The notes beneath the pieces were generated by a model. The model saw only the letters and a list, made by a program, of their open reading frames with translations, was not told the origin of the DNA and made no database searches. Shown piece after piece: positions 43,861-52,744 of a stretch of DNA of 64,000 bases. The DNA lies in contig DJWN01000039.1 in NCBI GenBank assembly GCA_002440975.1, forward strand, positions 37,745 through 101,744, in the 5' to 3' direction. A program made the translations under genes and the position numbers. This DNA comes from Bacteroidales bacterium UBA6229 (GTDB lineage: Bacteria; Bacteroidota; Bacteroidia; Bacteroidales; F082). Position 1 is the stretch's first letter; every line of letters begins with the position of its first letter.

Positions 43861-45787
43861 CAGCAGTTAATTTATTGGATATCATTCTGTTATTGTATTG
43901 CTGAAGGATTGCCCGAAGCTTCGTTTCAAGCTTTGAAACTGCAGGATGATGCTCGTTCACAAGATTGTGTTGCAAAAGTGAATCTTCTTTCAAATCGAAG
44001 AAGGCTGTTGCTTTTGAGCCGTCAAATTGAAGTAAATTGTTTCCATCCTGCAATTGTACCATCTGATTAATGAAGCTGATGTGCCACCCTTTATCGTCAT
44101 TTGCGAATGGATTGTTGCCGAAGGCCAAGAAAGTTTCTGGATAGTCTGCCAGCGACAAAACAGCCGGCATGATATCAGTTTGTTGGCTTGTTTGTTTTGA
44201 ATGGAAAGTGCTGTCGAACAGTGGACTATAGAATGCCAGTGGTATTTTGTACATGCCATATTCATTGCGAAAATAATCGGATTGAGGCTCGGGATGGGTA
44301 TGATCTGCAGTGAATATAAAAACTGTATTGCCGTACCATTGGGATTGTTGTGCAGCTTCAAAAAATTTTTTTAAAGATTGGTCAACATAGCGGATTGTGT
44401 TTTCGAACGGGCCGAATAAATTTTGATTTGCAAGCTTAACATTTTTGGGCAAACTAAATGGGTGATGTGACGAGAGCGTGAAGATGGCTGAGATAAAAGG
44501 TTCCTTAAAACCACTCATTGTCTCGTTGCTGAATTTCAGAAATGGCTCATCGAATATGCCCCAGCTGCCATCAAAATCTGCCTCATTAGCATATTCATTT
44601 CTACCAAAATAATGTTCAAAGCCTAAAGCTTTGGCGGTGGCATCAAAATTCATGGTACCGTTGTTGCCGCCGTGAAAAAAGGCTGTGGTGTAACCTTCTT
44701 GACTGAGCAAGCTACCTAGGCCTTTTACAGTATTTGCCGCATAAGCCGAAGTTGGATAATCTACCGGCATCAGGGAGGGAATGCCAGCTAAGATAGCCGG
44801 TAAGGCTTCGATGGATCGTCTGCCATTGGCATGGCCGTCGAAAGTGATGCTTCTTGCGAATAAACTATCCAAAAAAGGTGTAAGTTCTTGTTTTTGTGGA
44901 TTGTAAAACCCGATCAACTCCTGTCCAAAGCTCTCGAGTATGAGAATAACAAAATTAGGTTTGGGTTTTGTACGCTTAAACCAATCCGGCTTTTTGATCT
45001 TTTGAAGTGGGGTGTATATCTTTTCCAATTCTTCTTCGGTGAAATCGGATCGCTGTTGCAACACCTTTTGATTGAGTGTTTTAGCAATTGAAAAGGGGGT
45101 GTTTAGTACAAGTGGAATTTGTTGGGTGCTGGCGTAACTGGCGGCTGTAACCAGGCTGATGGGTTTTAGCTGGAATCCGCCTCTTCCGGCGATAACGATA
45201 AAAATACCACTGATGACAAAGAATATCGTCTGCAAGACATACCAGATTTTTGTGCGCACAGCAGCGGGTGACTGAGGCACGAAAAACCTGGTGATTTTAA
45301 ACAAAACCCAGATAAAGACCACCCAAATCACCCACATATACCAATAATCAGTAAGGAATTGCCAGAGTAGCAGTAGTATATTTTCATCCGGGTTACTCAA
45401 AAACTGAAAAATTTCAACCGTTGTGCGTTTGGAGATAAACCTGAAATAAATGGTATCAATCAGGTTTAATCCAATCGCCAGGGCATTGGTCCAGATAAAA
45501 ATCTGATCTGCAGTTTTTTGCCATAAGGGATGATATTTTATGGGTGCAGGTATGGCTAATAATAAGATATACAAGAGGTTAATCATGACCAGTGCCGCCA
45601 GGTCAAAACGCAAGCCGGCAAACATAAGCGACATCAGCTCGACAAAAGTAAGATAACCAAAATTGTTGAGGTTAAACACATAAAACAACCAACGACTAAG
45701 GCTTAACAAAATCATCACTGTTGTTAACCTGAAAAGCAACAGCAGTGGCAACGATATGCGCCTGATCATTGGGAAATGAAATCTCAT
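43853..45787 (-). CDS. LtaS-type membrane sulfatase / phosphoglycerol transferase
   Basis: A 644-residue inner-membrane protein. About five transmembrane helices fill residues 10-210, followed by an external alkaline-phosphatase-like sulfatase domain. NFVILILESFGQELIGFY holds the metal-binding Glu. FDGHANGRRSIEALPAILAG holds the likely Ser nucleophile in place of LtaS Thr. FHGGNNGTMNFDATAKALGF and FIFTADHTHPEP carry further metal ligands. LtaS relatives transfer phosphoglycerol or phosphoethanolamine to glycolipids, glycans or lipid A. The acceptor here is unknown. It overlaps the lipoprotein gene upstream (four bases) and the lipid kinase downstream (eight bases). Confidence 0.9.
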   Translation of the reverse strand: MRFHFPMIRRISLPLLLLFRLTTVMILLSLSRWLFYVFNLNNFGYLTFVELMSLMFAGLRFDLAALVMINLLYILLLAIPAPIKYHPLWQKTADQIFIWTNALAIGLNLIDTIYFRFISKRTTVEIFQFLSNPDENILLLLWQFLTDYWYMWVIWVVFIWVLFKITRFFVPQSPAAVRTKIWYVLQTIFFVISGIFIVIAGRGGFQLKPISLVTAASYASTQQIPLVLNTPFSIAKTLNQKVLQQRSDFTEEELEKIYTPLQKIKKPDWFKRTKPKPNFVILILESFGQELIGFYNPQKQELTPFLDSLFARSITFDGHANGRRSIEALPAILAGIPSLMPVDYPTSAYAANTVKGLGSLLSQEGYTTAFFHGGNNGTMNFDATAKALGFEHYFGRNEYANEADFDGSWGIFDEPFLKFSNETMSGFKEPFISAIFTLSSHHPFSLPKNVKLANQNLFGPFENTIRYVDQSLKKFFEAAQQSQWYGNTVFIFTADHTHPEPQSDYFRNEYGMYKIPLAFYSPLFDSTFHSKQTSQQTDIMPAVLSLADYPETFLAFGNNPFANDDKGWHISFINQMVQLQDGNNLLQFDGSKATAFFDLKEDSLLQHNLVNEHHPAVSKLETKLRAILQQYNNRMISNKLTADE

Positions 45788-46134
45788 TTGTAGATATTGA
45801 TGTAAATCCAGCGTTCAACCTCTTCGGCCTGATTGCCCGCTTCGTCTGATACGTTGTATGTTACCCGATACGAGCCAACCTCGTTTTCGTTAACGTTTGA
45901 ATTCGTTTGCATTCTGGCAGTAATGTCAATGGTGTCCTGTGTTGCGGTGATGTCGTATGCTTTTGCTCCTGCATCTTCATATGGTTCACCCAGGGGCGAC
46001 CATGTTGGATTTGTCCCGTTCAAAACGATAAAGGGCGGGTAAGGATCATCCTTGGTATCTTCCTTGTTACAGGCAGCGAATAAAAGCACAACCGAAAACA
46101 GAATCAGGAGAAAAATAAAATGGTTTGCCTTCAT
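45784..46134 (-). CDS. DUF5011-type Ig-like lipoprotein
   Basis: A 116-residue predicted lipoprotein with lipobox LFAAC near residues 18-22. The mature part is one immunoglobulin-like domain of the DUF5011/Cry22-like class: PPFIVLNGTNP, GEPYEDAGAKAYD and VGSYRVTYNVSDEAGNQAEE, ending in RWIYINIY. Such domains usually occur as repeats in large surface proteins, and a free-standing one is unusual. Its stop overlaps the sulfatase start (ATGA), so they are translationally coupled. A promoter box lies at 46213-46220. Confidence 0.8.
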   Translation of the reverse strand: MKANHFIFLLILFSVVLLFAACNKEDTKDDPYPPFIVLNGTNPTWSPLGEPYEDAGAKAYDITATQDTIDITARMQTNSNVNENEVGSYRVTYNVSDEAGNQAEEVERWIYINIYK

Positions 46135-46212
46135 AAACAGAACATTTTGTGGAAATAATTACACATACGGTGCTTAGGTATCCGGCACTTTTTAAGTACC
46201 CAAAATACATTG

Positions 46213-46220
46213 CAAAAGTA
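46213..46220 (-). promoter_or_regulatory. -7 box for the lipoprotein-sulfatase operon
   Basis: On the minus strand TACTTTTG matches TAnnTTTG exactly, 79 bases before ATG 46134. It lies back to back with a plus-strand box at 46248-46255. Confidence 0.45.
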
Positions 46221-46247
46221 CTAAATTTACGGTAAGAAGCTTTTTGG

Positions 46248-46255
46248 TATTTTTG
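46248..46255 (+). promoter_or_regulatory. -7 box for the HAD-M23 gene pair
   Basis: TATTTTTG matches TAnnTTTG exactly. It lies only eight bases before ATG 46264, so transcription would start at or near the first codon, giving a nearly leaderless message. A second in-frame ATG is at 46273. Confidence 0.45.
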
Positions 46256-46263
46256 CCCAAATA

Positions 46264-46749
46264 ATGGGGATTATGATTAAAACATTGATATTTGACTGGG
46301 GCGATACCATCATGCGCGATTTTGATGAACCCGGATCCATGTCGGGATGGAAGCAGGTTGCCTGGATTCCGGGCGCAGAAGAGAGTTTGAAAGTGCTTTC
46401 GAAGCAATACACCTGTATCATTGCCACCAGTGCCAGTCATTCAGATGTTGCAGAGATGAAGATGGCTTTGGCCAGAGTTGGTGCTGATCAGTATTTTCAT
46501 TTGTTCTTTTCCAGAAAGGAACTTGGTTTTGCTAAACCCGATCCCCGCTTTTTTGCTGCAGTGCTTCAAAAGAGTGAAGCAAAGGCAGAATCATCCGTAA
46601 TGATAGGCAATTTGTACGAAAAAGATATTGTCGGAGCCAAAACGGCAGGCCTGAAAACAGTTTTCTTTAATGAACATAAGCTGATAGGCGATTTTCCGGA
46701 TGCAGATCTCATCATAACCCACATGAATCAACTCACTAAACTTTTTTAA
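46264..46749 (+). CDS. HAD-superfamily hydrolase
   Basis: A 161-residue HAD phosphatase-like protein. Motif I is LIFDWGDTIM with the nucleophile Asp. Motif II is IIATSASHSD. FSRKELGFAKPDPRFF carries the motif III Lys, and MIGNLYEKDIVGAKTAG carries motif IV. The cap is small, as in subfamily I or cap-less forms. The substrate is unknown. Its stop overlaps the next gene by one base (TAATG), so it is coupled to the M23 peptidase. A second ATG (46273) would start at MIKTLIFDWG, closer to family norms. Confidence 0.85.
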   Translation: MGIMIKTLIFDWGDTIMRDFDEPGSMSGWKQVAWIPGAEESLKVLSKQYTCIIATSASHSDVAEMKMALARVGADQYFHLFFSRKELGFAKPDPRFFAAVLQKSEAKAESSVMIGNLYEKDIVGAKTAGLKTVFFNEHKLIGDFPDADLIITHMNQLTKLF

Positions 46750-48437
46750 TGAAACAACTGATTTTTACTTTTCTATTTCTGGCATCCTTGCTTATAAATG
46801 GTCAGCAGCAATTTCCTACTTACAGGTCTCCGCTTGATATTCCGATATACTTGTCGGGTACTTTTGCCGAATTGCGCAGCAATCATTTTCATTCGGGTAT
46901 TGATATCCGCACCCAGGGTGTTGAAGGACATAGGGTCTTTGCTGTTGGTGATGGTTATGTGAGCCGGATTGCTGTGTCTCCTTTTGGTTTTGGCAAAGCC
47001 ATTTACGTAAATCATCCGGAGGGTTACACTTCTGTGTATGCACATTTACAGCGTTTTAGTCCCGAAATTGAGGCCTACGTCAAGCAGGAACAATACCGAC
47101 AAAAATCTTATGCTATAAATCTGTATCTAATTCCTGAACAATTTGCGCTAAAAGTTGGCCATCTGTTAGGTTTATCAGGCAACAGCGGTTCATCCGGCGG
47201 GCCGCATCTCCATTTCGAAATCCGTGATGCAGCAACTCAGGAACCCATGAATCCCCTGTATTTCGGCATTCAGATGAAAGATTATATCCGTCCGGCAATC
47301 AGTCATTTTGCGGTTTATCCAATGAATGACACTTCTTATGTAAAGCAACAACTCAAGCCCTTTTATTTGCCTGTCCAGGGTTGGGGTGAGCAACACCGAT
47401 TGCCTGATCATCAAGCTGTTGAGCTCAGTGGAAGCTTTGCTTTTGGAGTTTCTGTGATTGATCAGCATAACGATACACCTAATAAAAACGGAGTTTATTC
47501 GATTCGGCTTTTGCGGGATTCGATCGTTTTATTTGAGGTGAAAGCGGATCGTTTTTCTTTTGGCGAAACGCGCTACATCAACAGCTATATTGATTATGCC
47601 TATTATCAAACAAACAAAAAACGGCTGATCAAAACTGCTGTTGATCCTTTAAATAAACTTGGGCTTTATGAAAAAGCGCAGGGAATAATCAAGGTGAAAA
47701 GTGATGATACCATCAAACTCGCATTTGAAGTACTGGATTTCCATCAAAACCGATCACTTTTGCCTTTCACGGTGATAGGCGTGGAGCCGGATACTTCAAT
47801 TGAAAAAGTAAATCCCTCAGGAATCCTCGTCAAAGCAGGCTCAACATTTAGTCTGGAAAGTGAAAATTTCAAGCTGAATATTCCAAAGGATGCTTTTTAT
47901 AAGGATGAATACCTTGTTGTAGCAAGCAAAAATGACAGCCTAAGTGGTGTTGAGATTTTTCAGATTGGCGACCGGACTATTCCTGTGCATAAGGCCTATA
48001 AATTGGCTGTTAAACTTCCTGATTTCAAGCAGCCTGATAAGTTATACATCGCCTATCTGGACGAAAAAAATGAGACTTCAGCAATGAAAACAAAATTAGA
48101 AAAAGGATTTCTTCGTGCTGAACCCCGATTGATGGGACGTTTCACTGTGTTGGCAGATACCTTAAAACCCAACATCGAATTTCTGAATTTTAGCCAGACT
48201 AAATCTGTTTCGGGATTAACTACCTTAAAAGTCAGAATCGAAGACAAAGAAACCGGTATTGATACCTACAACGCCACTCTTAATGGCGAATGGTTGCTGA
48301 TGGAATATGATGCCAAAAATGATTTATTAATTTATGAAGTTGATGAACGTCTGAGAAAAGGCGAAAATAACCTCAGGATTGAGGTGAAAGATCAGGTTGG
48401 AAATCAATCATTAAAAGAAGTAAAACTCTTGAATTAG
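46749..48437 (+). CDS. M23 family metallopeptidase (peptidoglycan endopeptidase-like)
   Basis: An exported 562-residue protein. Signal peptide residues 1-18 (MKQLIFTFLFLASLLING) precede a LytM/M23 zinc peptidase domain at about 30-175. Zinc ligands are His48 and Asp52 in FHSGIDIRT and His155 in GPHLHFEIRD, with His99 and His153 as catalytic candidates. About 25 extra residues (about 107-132) are inserted in the domain. Residues 190-562 are beta-rich and unrecognised, ending in an Ig-like segment. It should act on peptidoglycan crosslinks or a surface protein. The stop abuts the converging HD-domain gene. Confidence 0.88.
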   Translation: MKQLIFTFLFLASLLINGQQQFPTYRSPLDIPIYLSGTFAELRSNHFHSGIDIRTQGVEGHRVFAVGDGYVSRIAVSPFGFGKAIYVNHPEGYTSVYAHLQRFSPEIEAYVKQEQYRQKSYAINLYLIPEQFALKVGHLLGLSGNSGSSGGPHLHFEIRDAATQEPMNPLYFGIQMKDYIRPAISHFAVYPMNDTSYVKQQLKPFYLPVQGWGEQHRLPDHQAVELSGSFAFGVSVIDQHNDTPNKNGVYSIRLLRDSIVLFEVKADRFSFGETRYINSYIDYAYYQTNKKRLIKTAVDPLNKLGLYEKAQGIIKVKSDDTIKLAFEVLDFHQNRSLLPFTVIGVEPDTSIEKVNPSGILVKAGSTFSLESENFKLNIPKDAFYKDEYLVVASKNDSLSGVEIFQIGDRTIPVHKAYKLAVKLPDFKQPDKLYIAYLDEKNETSAMKTKLEKGFLRAEPRLMGRFTVLADTLKPNIEFLNFSQTKSVSGLTTLKVRIEDKETGIDTYNATLNGEWLLMEYDAKNDLLIYEVDERLRKGENNLRIEVKDQVGNQSLKEVKLLN

Positions 48438-49088
48438 TCAGCTTTTTCCTGTTTTTTCAGCTTCGAACTGGGCCAGAAAATCGAACATAAACTGATGCCT
48501 TTTCTCTGCAATTGCTTTTGCCTTTTCAGTATTCATCTGGTCTTTGAGAAGCAACAGCTTTTCATAAAAATGGTTGATGGTTGCAGCCTTGCTTTTTTGA
48601 TAGGACGTGCTGCTTTCATGCTGGATTGCTGCTGGGTTTTCTGTGTAAAACGGACGTTGTTTAAATCCTCCATAACTGAAAGCCCTTGCAATTCCGATGG
48701 CACCAATAGCGTCAAGCCTGTCGGCATCCTGCACGATTTGAAACTCAAGGCTTTTGTCAATGCTGTTTCCAAAACTGTGCCTGAACGACAAATTGTTGAT
48801 GATAGTTTTGATATGTTCGAGCTTTTCGGGGCATAAACCTGTTTTAAGTAAGAAACTGCTGATTTCCTCAAGGATTTCAGTTTCTTTTCCTTTTTGAAAC
48901 TTAGTATCATTCAAATCGTGCACCAAAACCGCAATCAGTACTACGGTTCGGTCGCAAGAAGTGTTTTCGATCAGTTGCAGTGCATTTTGGTAAACCCTTT
49001 CGATATGAAGCCAATCATGTCCGCTTTCGGTATCGGCAAGTTTGTGTTTTACAAAATCGGTCGTTTTGAGAATTATTTCCTGATCCAT
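48438..49088 (-). CDS. HD-domain phosphohydrolase (YedJ-like)
   Basis: A 216-residue HD superfamily protein. Metal ligands are SGHDWLHIERV (His), VLVHDLND (His-Asp), and a later Asp in VQDADRLDAIGAIGIARAF, the pattern of YedJ/YpgQ-like proteins. RHSFGNSIDKSLEF precedes it. Related proteins hydrolyse nucleoside phosphates. It lies 12 bases downstream of the NRK-like kinase gene, suggesting linked nucleotide metabolism. Confidence 0.88.
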   Translation of the reverse strand: MDQEIILKTTDFVKHKLADTESGHDWLHIERVYQNALQLIENTSCDRTVVLIAVLVHDLNDTKFQKGKETEILEEISSFLLKTGLCPEKLEHIKTIINNLSFRHSFGNSIDKSLEFQIVQDADRLDAIGAIGIARAFSYGGFKQRPFYTENPAAIQHESSTSYQKSKAATINHFYEKLLLLKDQMNTEKAKAIAEKRHQFMFDFLAQFEAEKTGKS

Positions 49089-49100
49089 GATGGAAGCAAT

Positions 49101-49595
49101 TTAGGCAATGAAATTCAAAATGGTTTTTGTAGGGAACTTTTTGGTGCCATTAACAATGAGTGTACGCTGCGGTTCCGGGCTTTGGCCGTAGTTTAAATAA
49201 CTTTCCCAGATATGCTTTACATACCAGTCGGGCTCGTGTCCCCAACGGTGATCATGTTCTTTTCGGTTCAGAAAAGTTTGGTAATCAATTTCAACCAGCA
49301 ACATGCTGTCGTACAAACTATAGGTCAACCGATCATGAAAAACAAGCAGCCCTTCGGCAATCACAATTTCATTTAATTTGCTCTCGGCCAGGATGCTTTT
49401 TCTAAATCTTTCATGATCAATGCTATCCGGATGTTCCCAGTCAATACGATCCTTAATTCGCGGTATTTGGTCAGTAGGATAAGCAAACTCATCCTGACAG
49501 ATAAGGTGTGTTTTTTTGTGAGGGAACTGATTCCTAAGCCATTTGGCCAGGGTAGTCTTTCCCGCTCTGCTCACGCCTCCAATTCCAATGATCAT
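49101..49595 (-). CDS. Nicotinamide riboside kinase-like / uridine kinase-like P-loop kinase
   Basis: A 164-residue P-loop kinase. The Walker A motif is GIGGVSRAGKTTLAKWL. ICQDEFAYPTDQIP follows with a catalytic Asp. IVIAEGLLVF is the Walker-B-like strand, and PDWYVKHIWESYLNYGQ resembles the C-terminal lid of human NRK1. Phosphorylation of nicotinamide riboside or another nucleoside is likely but the substrate is inferred. It sits nine bases after the beta-helix lipoprotein gene and 12 before the HD hydrolase. Confidence 0.75.
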   Translation of the reverse strand: MIIGIGGVSRAGKTTLAKWLRNQFPHKKTHLICQDEFAYPTDQIPRIKDRIDWEHPDSIDHERFRKSILAESKLNEIVIAEGLLVFHDRLTYSLYDSMLLVEIDYQTFLNRKEHDHRWGHEPDWYVKHIWESYLNYGQSPEPQRTLIVNGTKKFPTKTILNFIA

Positions 49596-49604
49596 ATTTC
49601 CGTT

Positions 49605-51077
49605 TTAGCGGTTGGCCGGTACAAATTGATAGGCACCTAAATCGGGACTTTCGGTACGCGAAACCCCATCCAGGTCGAAAGGCACTTCCTGTGCAAATTC
49701 CGGTTTCCCTTTTCCAATTACCGGCGAAAGGGTATCGGGTTTGTAATTGAAGTTTACGTAATCTTTGAAAAGCGGATTTTCGTTGGCGATACTGTTCACA
49801 AAGCCAGGCCAGTCGGCTATTCGACGCTCAGTTTTTATCAGGCAGTTTTCAAAAACATAATTGGTATCGGCACTGCTCACAAATTCATAATTAAACTCTT
49901 CTGAATTGGAGCCGTAAATCAGGCTGTTACCCATCGCAAACTGAAAAGGAATCGCAACAGGATTATTCGAAGAGTCCAGCAAAAAATTGTTAAAGAAAAT
50001 TGATGGATTATTCCTAACCGAGAGGCTCCAGTTGTTGGCAATGGTAGTGTGCACAAAGCGGTAATCGCCGCCGCCAGTAAGTGCCAGGGCATAATTGCCG
50101 CAGTTGGCGATTACAGTGTTTTTTGCTTCAATGGCATAAAGCCTTGAAAAGATTCCCACGCCGGTGTGATTTTCAATGATGGTATTGTCAATACGCAATG
50201 CAGCTTCGGTAGGTTTCAGAAATGATTCAGCCTGAATTCCGATATAACCATTTCTGATTATGGCATGTGAAATCTGGTGATCTGCTCCGGCTCTGGCTTC
50301 CATCAACCAGATGCGATCCCATTGGCCGGGCACATGACGGTAGTCGAGCCCATCGCTGCTTTCGAGCCTGTCGCCCCTGAAAAGCACTGGTGATTCGGCT
50401 GTGCCATCAACAATCAGCTGGCCTTCGCTGTATGACCACAAACCCGATTGATCGTGAAAATGAATGTGCGCGCCGGCTTCAATGCGCAAAGTGCCATAAG
50501 AATTGATTAAGGCGTAACCATAAACCACATAAGGTTTCTCTGCTGTCCAGACAGTCGTTTCAAGGCTGTCAGCCACAATTTTAAAAGGTGGAAATCCTGC
50601 AATTTGCTGATCAGCAACAATATAAATAGCGTCCTGTCCCCATGCTACCAGTTTCACCTGCTGACTGTTGCCATTGGTTTCAAACATCAGATCGTCTTCC
50701 ACCACAAAGGGATTTTGCTGGTCAGCGGGGTCAATGGTCACGCGCAGAAATACATACAGACTGTCGTTTCCGGGTATTTCGATATCATAAATTTGCGTAC
50801 CGGGCTTGCCGTCCACATTTATTCTGAAGGGAGAGTTGTTGGCATTGCCCAGACGGATAGAACCAATGTTTATGCGTTCCTTGTTATTGTTGTAGATCAT
50901 CAGCTGACGTGTAGCAGACCCCAGACTTGAGAAAACGGTGTCGAAAACTACAGAATCAGAAGAAAAACTAAGTTTTAGTCCGGAATCAGTACTTATCTCA
51001 TCATGTTTTCTACAGGAAAAAATGCTGAATGACACTATCAGCAAGAATAAGAATATAAGAATTGGAATTTGTCTCAT
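49605..51077 (-). CDS. Right-handed beta-helix lipoprotein
   Basis: A 490-residue surface lipoprotein. The lipobox is in IFSCRKHDE near residue 22. Residues about 35-150 are an Ig/choice-of-anchor-like beta domain (LSFSSDSVVFDTVFSSLGSA). Residues 180-420 show repeats of a parallel beta-helix (RIEAGAHIHF, HAIIRNGYIGIQ, NTIIENHTGVGIF, NTVIANCGNYALAL, HTTIANNWSLSV). The end (FDLDGVSRTESPDLGAYQF) is the usual closing segment of such proteins. It could bind or cut polysaccharide, but no lyase catalytic residues are evident. ATG 51077 is used, preceded by an in-frame TTG. Confidence 0.82.
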   Translation of the reverse strand: MRQIPILIFLFLLIVSFSIFSCRKHDEISTDSGLKLSFSSDSVVFDTVFSSLGSATRQLMIYNNNKERINIGSIRLGNANNSPFRINVDGKPGTQIYDIEIPGNDSLYVFLRVTIDPADQQNPFVVEDDLMFETNGNSQQVKLVAWGQDAIYIVADQQIAGFPPFKIVADSLETTVWTAEKPYVVYGYALINSYGTLRIEAGAHIHFHDQSGLWSYSEGQLIVDGTAESPVLFRGDRLESSDGLDYRHVPGQWDRIWLMEARAGADHQISHAIIRNGYIGIQAESFLKPTEAALRIDNTIIENHTGVGIFSRLYAIEAKNTVIANCGNYALALTGGGDYRFVHTTIANNWSLSVRNNPSIFFNNFLLDSSNNPVAIPFQFAMGNSLIYGSNSEEFNYEFVSSADTNYVFENCLIKTERRIADWPGFVNSIANENPLFKDYVNFNYKPDTLSPVIGKGKPEFAQEVPFDLDGVSRTESPDLGAYQFVPANR

Positions 51078-51395
51078 CAAATCAATACCTTAAATAAGAT
51101 TAACCAGCTGCAAAGATAGGCTAATTCATCTGTCTGAATTTGCATCCTATTCCAGCTAACGTTTGATTTTAAATGAAATTGTAAAAGGAGTAATATTGGC
51201 TATGAGATTATGTTTTTTGAACGGACACAACATTTTTTCTAAATGCTTTAATTTCTTTACCTTAAGTTCATTTTAGAAGCACAGTACTGCATGCACCTTA
51301 TTATATCCCATTCGTTCTGCATCTCCCGAATTTTTGCTATTTTTGCAGCCTGAAAAAAAAGCTTAAATAGATTCATCATAAACAGATAAGTAACT
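51078..51395. other. Divergent intergenic spacer with the ffh promoter
   Basis: 318 bases between the beta-helix lipoprotein gene (minus) and ffh (plus). A -7 box for ffh is at 51338-51345. I see no RNA gene or long open frame. Confidence 0.6.
51338..51345 (+). promoter_or_regulatory. ffh promoter -7 box
   Basis: TATTTTTG matches TAnnTTTG and extends to TATTTTTGCAGCC, identical to the rpsO promoter. It lies 50 bases before the ffh start. The -33 element is weak (TTCTG at 51315-51319). Confidence 0.55.
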
Positions 51396-52730
51396 ATGTT
51401 TGAAGGCCTGAGTGAAAAACTGGAACGCTCGTTCAAATTGCTAAAAGGACAGGGACACATTTCTGAAATCAATGTTGCCGAAACGCTCAAGGAGGTACGA
51501 AAGGCATTGATTGATGCCGATGTAAGCTTCAAGATTGCCAAGGATTTTACCAATACAGTAAAAGAGAAAGCACTGGGGCAAAAGATTTTGTCGGCTGTTT
51601 CGCCCGGGCAGCTCATGGTGAAAATTGTACATGATGAGTTGGCCGAACTGATGGGTGGCGAGCAAATTGAAATCAACCTCAAAGGAAATCCAAGCATTAT
51701 CTTGATTGCCGGGCTTCAGGGTTCGGGTAAGACCACTTTTTCGGCAAAGCTGGCTAACTACCTTAAATCAAAAAAAGGAAAACAGGTCTTGCTTGTGGCT
51801 GGTGACGTTTACCGTCCGGCAGCTATTGATCAGCTCAAGGTGTTGGGCGAACAGGTTGCTGTTGAGGTGTTTACCGAGGATGGAAGCAAGGATCCTGTAG
51901 GAATTGCTAAAAAGGCCATTGCTCATGCCAAGCAGTCTGGTAAAAATGTGGTGATCATCGATACAGCTGGTCGTTTAGCTGTTGATGAACAGATGATGAA
52001 CGAGATTGCAGCCATTAAGAAAAATGTTGATCCACACGAGATTTTGTTTGTAGTGGATTCCATGACTGGTCAGGATGCAGTGAATACAGCCAAAGCCTTC
52101 AACGACAGACTTGATTTTCATGGGGTAGTACTCACCAAATTGGATGGCGACACACGTGGTGGGGCTGCTCTGAGTATTCGTTCTGTGGTGGATAAACCGA
52201 TCAAATTTGTCGGGATTGGCGAAAAAATGGATGCCCTGGATGTTTTCTATCCCAAGCGTATGGCTGATCGTATCCTGGGCATGGGCGATATTGTTTCGCT
52301 TGTTGAGAAAGCTCAGGAGCAGTTTGATGCCGAAGAGGCACGAAAGCTACAGCGCAAAATTGCCAAGAATGAGTTCAACTTCAACGACTTCCTCAAGCAG
52401 ATACAGCAGATCAAAAAGATGGGAAACATCAAGGATTTGGCCGGTATGATTCCGGGAATGGGTAAAGCTTTGAAGGATACCGAAATAGAGGATGATGCCT
52501 TTAAAGGAATCGAAGCGATCATTTATTCTATGACACCGGCTGAACGCGAAGACCCAAAACTGCTCAACGGAAGCCGGCGCAAACGCATCGCAATTGGGAG
52601 CGGCACAAGTATTGTTGAGGTAAACCGTTTGGTGAAGCAGTTTAGCGAAACTTCAAAAATGATGCGTATGATGACAGGTGGGGGCGGTCAGAAAATGATG
52701 CGCATGATGAACCAGATGCGTCGCCGATAG
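51396..52730 (+). CDS. ffh: Signal recognition particle protein Ffh (SRP54)
   Basis: Binds signal sequences on the ribosome with 4.5S RNA and delivers them to FtsY. The 444-residue protein has an N domain (1-90), GTPase domain (about 95-295; GLQGSGKTTFSAKLANYL, DTAGRLAVDE, VLTKLDGDTRGGAAL) and methionine-rich M domain (about 325-435; MIPGMGKAL, SRRKRIAIGSG, MMRMMTGGGGQKMMRMM). It is complete at normal length. folD follows 14 bases later. Confidence 0.98.
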   Translation: MFEGLSEKLERSFKLLKGQGHISEINVAETLKEVRKALIDADVSFKIAKDFTNTVKEKALGQKILSAVSPGQLMVKIVHDELAELMGGEQIEINLKGNPSIILIAGLQGSGKTTFSAKLANYLKSKKGKQVLLVAGDVYRPAAIDQLKVLGEQVAVEVFTEDGSKDPVGIAKKAIAHAKQSGKNVVIIDTAGRLAVDEQMMNEIAAIKKNVDPHEILFVVDSMTGQDAVNTAKAFNDRLDFHGVVLTKLDGDTRGGAALSIRSVVDKPIKFVGIGEKMDALDVFYPKRMADRILGMGDIVSLVEKAQEQFDAEEARKLQRKIAKNEFNFNDFLKQIQQIKKMGNIKDLAGMIPGMGKALKDTEIEDDAFKGIEAIIYSMTPAEREDPKLLNGSRRKRIAIGSGTSIVEVNRLVKQFSETSKMMRMMTGGGGQKMMRMMNQMRRR

Positions 52731-52744
52731 AAACAGAAGAAATT

